A program made the position numbers and the translations under genes. 64,000 bases of DNA from Sphingomonas sp. Leaf67 (GTDB lineage: Bacteria; Pseudomonadota; Alphaproteobacteria; Sphingomonadales; Sphingomonadaceae). The notes beneath the pieces are model-generated. The model worked only from the letters and a program-made list of their open reading frames with translations, had not been told where the DNA came from and searched no databases. Positions 62,137-64,000 of this stretch are shown here, one piece after another. How positions within the stretch are numbered: position 1 is the first letter of the stretch; each line of letters opens with the position of its first letter. The stretch covers positions 486,362 through 550,361 of the forward strand of contig NZ_LMLP01000021.1 in NCBI RefSeq assembly GCF_001421965.1. The letters are read 5' to 3'.

Positions 62137-62156
62137 TACTTACAGCTATGTAAGTA
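62137..62156. promoter_or_regulatory. TetR-like palindrome upstream of the COQ4 gene
   Basis: TACTTACA - GCTA - TGTAAGTA, a perfect 8-base inverted repeat 12 bases upstream of ATG 62124. Such sites are typical TetR/AcrR operators. No TetR gene is within the window. Confidence 0.55.
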
Positions 62157-62263
62157 TTTGCAGGCCTCGACGCGGTCAAGCCTCTCACGGACCGCGGAAC
62201 GTCGCACCGAATGACCTCACGGCATCCGCAACGCATCCAACGCCGCCGTCGCGGCGCAAGGCA

Positions 62264-62500
62264 TCAACTCGCAGCCGGCCTCATGCGCTGGCGGCTGTCG
62301 GCAATCTGCGGGGTGCCGCGTTCGCACGACGCGCTGATGACCGGATAGGAAAGGTCGGTGCTGCGCGCCAGCATCGCCGGTACCGCTGCCTGACATTCCG
62401 CCACCGACTGATAACTTATCGGGGCGATCCGTTCGCGGTTGCACGTCGCGCCATCGTCGCCGCAGCCAAGGATTGCCATGATGTAGACCAGAGGTGCCAT
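62264..62500 (-). CDS. Small cysteine-containing hypothetical protein
   Basis: A 78-residue protein (MAPLVYIMAILGCGDDGATC...), with hydrophobic residues at 1-12 and cysteines at 13, 20, 36 and 59 that could pair. It looks like small conserved sphingomonad proteins of unknown role. It may be exported, but the signal is short. Confidence 0.6.
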   Translation of the reverse strand: MAPLVYIMAILGCGDDGATCNRERIAPISYQSVAECQAAVPAMLARSTDLSYPVISASCERGTPQIADSRQRMRPAAS

Positions 62501-62595
62501 CGTTCGTCTCCCTGATGCGATTCAATTCCTCGACGCGCCGCTTGTTCCGACGAAGCGTTGCGCCGGCGCGTCCGATTCCCCAAATGGCGCTTGCA

Positions 62596-64000
62596 ATGCC
62601 CCCTGATACCTCAACCGCCTCCGGCCCGACCCGGCCGATGCTGGCGACGCTCCGCCGATTCCTCCCCTATCTGTGGCCTGCCGGGGCCACGGGCCTGAAG
62701 GTGCGCATTGTCGCGGCGCTGGCGCTGGTCGTCGCGTCGAAGGTCGTGCAGGTTCGCGGCGCGCCGTTCGCGTTGCAGGGCGCGATCGATACGATGGGAG
62801 CCGGATCACGCGACGCGCTGTGGCTGGTCGTGGCGCTGGTCGCGGGCTACGCCGCCGCGCGCTTTGCCGGCACCCTGTTCGACAATCTGCGCAACGTCGT
62901 GTTCGAACGCGTCGGACAGGACGCGACGCGGCGGCTGGCGGCGTCGGTGTTCCGCCACCTCCATGCTCTGTCGCTGCGCTTCCATCTCGAACGACGTACC
63001 GGCGCGGTAACCAAGGTCGTCGAGCGCGGCACCAAGAGCATCGACACGATGCTGTACTTCCTGCTGTTCAACATCGCGCCGACGATCCTCGAACTCGGGT
63101 TGGTACTGTGGATCTTCGGCACGCGGTTCGGCAGCTGGCTGGTCATCGGCACGGTGGCGATGGTCGTGTTCTACATCGCCTTCACCCGTTGGGTCACCGA
63201 CTGGCGGTCGTCCTTACGCGAACGGATGAACGATCTCGACACCGGCGCGGTCGCGCACGCGGTCGATTCGCTCCTGAATTTCGAGACGGTAAAGTATTTC
63301 GGCGCCGAGGAGCGCGAGGCGGCACGCTATGACCGCGCCGTCGCCGGCTATGCCGAGGCCGCCGTGAAGTCGGAAAACTCGCTGGCGCTGCTCAACATCG
63401 GACAGGCGCTGATTACCGCGCTGATGCTGGGCGGCGGCATGGCGCTGATCGTCTTCGGCTGGGCGCGTGGACAGTTTTCGGCGGGCGACGTCGTGCTGGT
63501 ATCGACGCTGTTGACGCAGTTGTTCCGCCCGCTCGACCTGCTCGGCATGGTCTATCGTACCGTCCGTCAGGGCGTGGTCGACATGGGTGCGATGTTCGAC
63601 CTGATCGATACGCCGGCCGAAGTCGTCGATGCTCCCGGCGCACCGGCGCTGACCGTCAGCAAGGGTCATGTCCGGTTCGAAGGGGTCGGATTCGGCTATG
63701 GCGACGGCCGCACGATCCTGAACGGGATCGACCTCGACATTCCGCCGGGCACGACGCTGGCGGTGGTCGGGCCATCGGGCGCGGGCAAGTCGACGCTCGC
63801 GCGATTGCTGTTCCGCTTCTACGATCCGACCGCCGGGCGCATCACCATCGACGGACAGGATATCGCCGCCGTATCGCAGGCGTCGCTGCGCAGCGCGATC
63901 GGCATCGTGCCGCAGGACACGGTGCTGTTCAACGACACGATCGGTTACAACGTCGCTTATGGTCGTGCCGATGCGACCGCCGACGATGTCGCGCGGGCGG
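62596..64000 (+). CDS. ATM1-type ABC exporter, N-terminal part (3' end outside window)
   Basis: At least 468 residues of a fused permease-ATPase half transporter. Six membrane helices fill about 30-320 and the ATPase starts near 355; Walker A is GPSGAGKST and the Q-loop is GIVPQDTVLFN. FRPLDLLGMVYRTVRQGVVDM is characteristic of Atm1/HMT-like transporters, which export glutathione-linked sulfur or metal species. ATG 62596 is preferred; ATG 62584 is in frame. Confidence 0.92.
   Translation, partial: MPPDTSTASGPTRPMLATLRRFLPYLWPAGATGLKVRIVAALALVVASKVVQVRGAPFALQGAIDTMGAGSRDALWLVVALVAGYAAARFAGTLFDNLRNVVFERVGQDATRRLAASVFRHLHALSLRFHLERRTGAVTKVVERGTKSIDTMLYFLLFNIAPTILELGLVLWIFGTRFGSWLVIGTVAMVVFYIAFTRWVTDWRSSLRERMNDLDTGAVAHAVDSLLNFETVKYFGAEEREAARYDRAVAGYAEAAVKSENSLALLNIGQALITALMLGGGMALIVFGWARGQFSAGDVVLVSTLLTQLFRPLDLLGMVYRTVRQGVVDMGAMFDLIDTPAEVVDAPGAPALTVSKGHVRFEGVGFGYGDGRTILNGIDLDIPPGTTLAVVGPSGAGKSTLARLLFRFYDPTAGRITIDGQDIAAVSQASLRSAIGIVPQDTVLFNDTIGYNVAYGRADATADDVARA

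Overview
The window is high-GC DNA from an alphaproteobacterium, almost certainly Sphingomonadales and probably Sphingomonas or a close relative. The evidence is the bolA/DnaJ-like/cobS neighbourhood, short-form hisG next to hisD and nusB, the maf / RNase E-G-like / yacG / tRNA-Phe string, a large TonB-dependent receptor, a COQ4 homologue and several families of dispersed palindromic repeats. No insertion sequence, prophage, CRISPR array or rRNA was seen. Most intergenic space is short, many neighbours overlap by 1-4 bases, and several genes start with GTG or TTG.

Layout. 0-1.6 kb: an ABC-2 export pair, cut by the window start. 1.7-2.2 kb: a less GC-rich orphan gene resembling contact-dependent inhibition immunity proteins. 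2.3-5.4 kb: a small envelope cluster (methyltransferase, GtrA, GT-C-like membrane protein). 5.6-7.7 kb: small exported protein, thioesterase, cobS. 7.7-12 kb: an HxlR regulator divergent from a six-gene, 4-base-overlapping cassette of VOC, GST, DUF1428 and SRPBCC proteins. 12-15.6 kb: DnaJ-like and bolA-GST-pirin-hydrolase. 16-20.6 kb: nusB, hisD, hisG, a DUF2332 protein, thiL. 20.8-27.4 kb: proton pyrophosphatase, S9 peptidase, infA, maf, RNase E/G-like, yacG, tRNA-Phe. 52.2-56.4 kb: tesA-ybbA-ybbP-type set. 56.5-64 kb: DEAD-box helicase, a GAF/HWE kinase-like protein with a single-domain response regulator, recF, a coiled-coil lipoprotein, a COQ4-like protein and an ATM1-type ABC exporter cut by the window end.

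The most interesting part is 27.6-51.7 kb. It combines a GH127-type beta-L-arabinofuranosidase with the expected Glu/Cys zinc-thiolate residues, an uncharacterised DUF5695-type glycosidase-like protein, a GH2 beta-galactosidase, a TonB-dependent receptor, proline-oriented or metallo-peptidases (M24, DUF885, S9B/DPP4), an Ldh2-family dehydrogenase, and a complete-looking front end for hydroxyproline catabolism (4-hydroxyproline 2-epimerase, DadA-like flavin oxidase, pyrroline-4-hydroxy-2-carboxylate deaminase, amino-acid permease) with a GntR/FCD regulator. Near-identical 10-bp palindromes with a GTATAC core lie in front of the arabinofuranosidase/DUF5695 divergent pair and over the -10 region of the hydroxyproline operon. 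I infer a single regulon for using hydroxyproline-rich plant cell-wall glycoproteins (extensins, arabinogalactan proteins): strip arabinose and galactose, cut the Pro/Hyp-rich backbone, import the products and burn hydroxyproline. The parts are recognisable; the combined system and shared operator are hypotheses.
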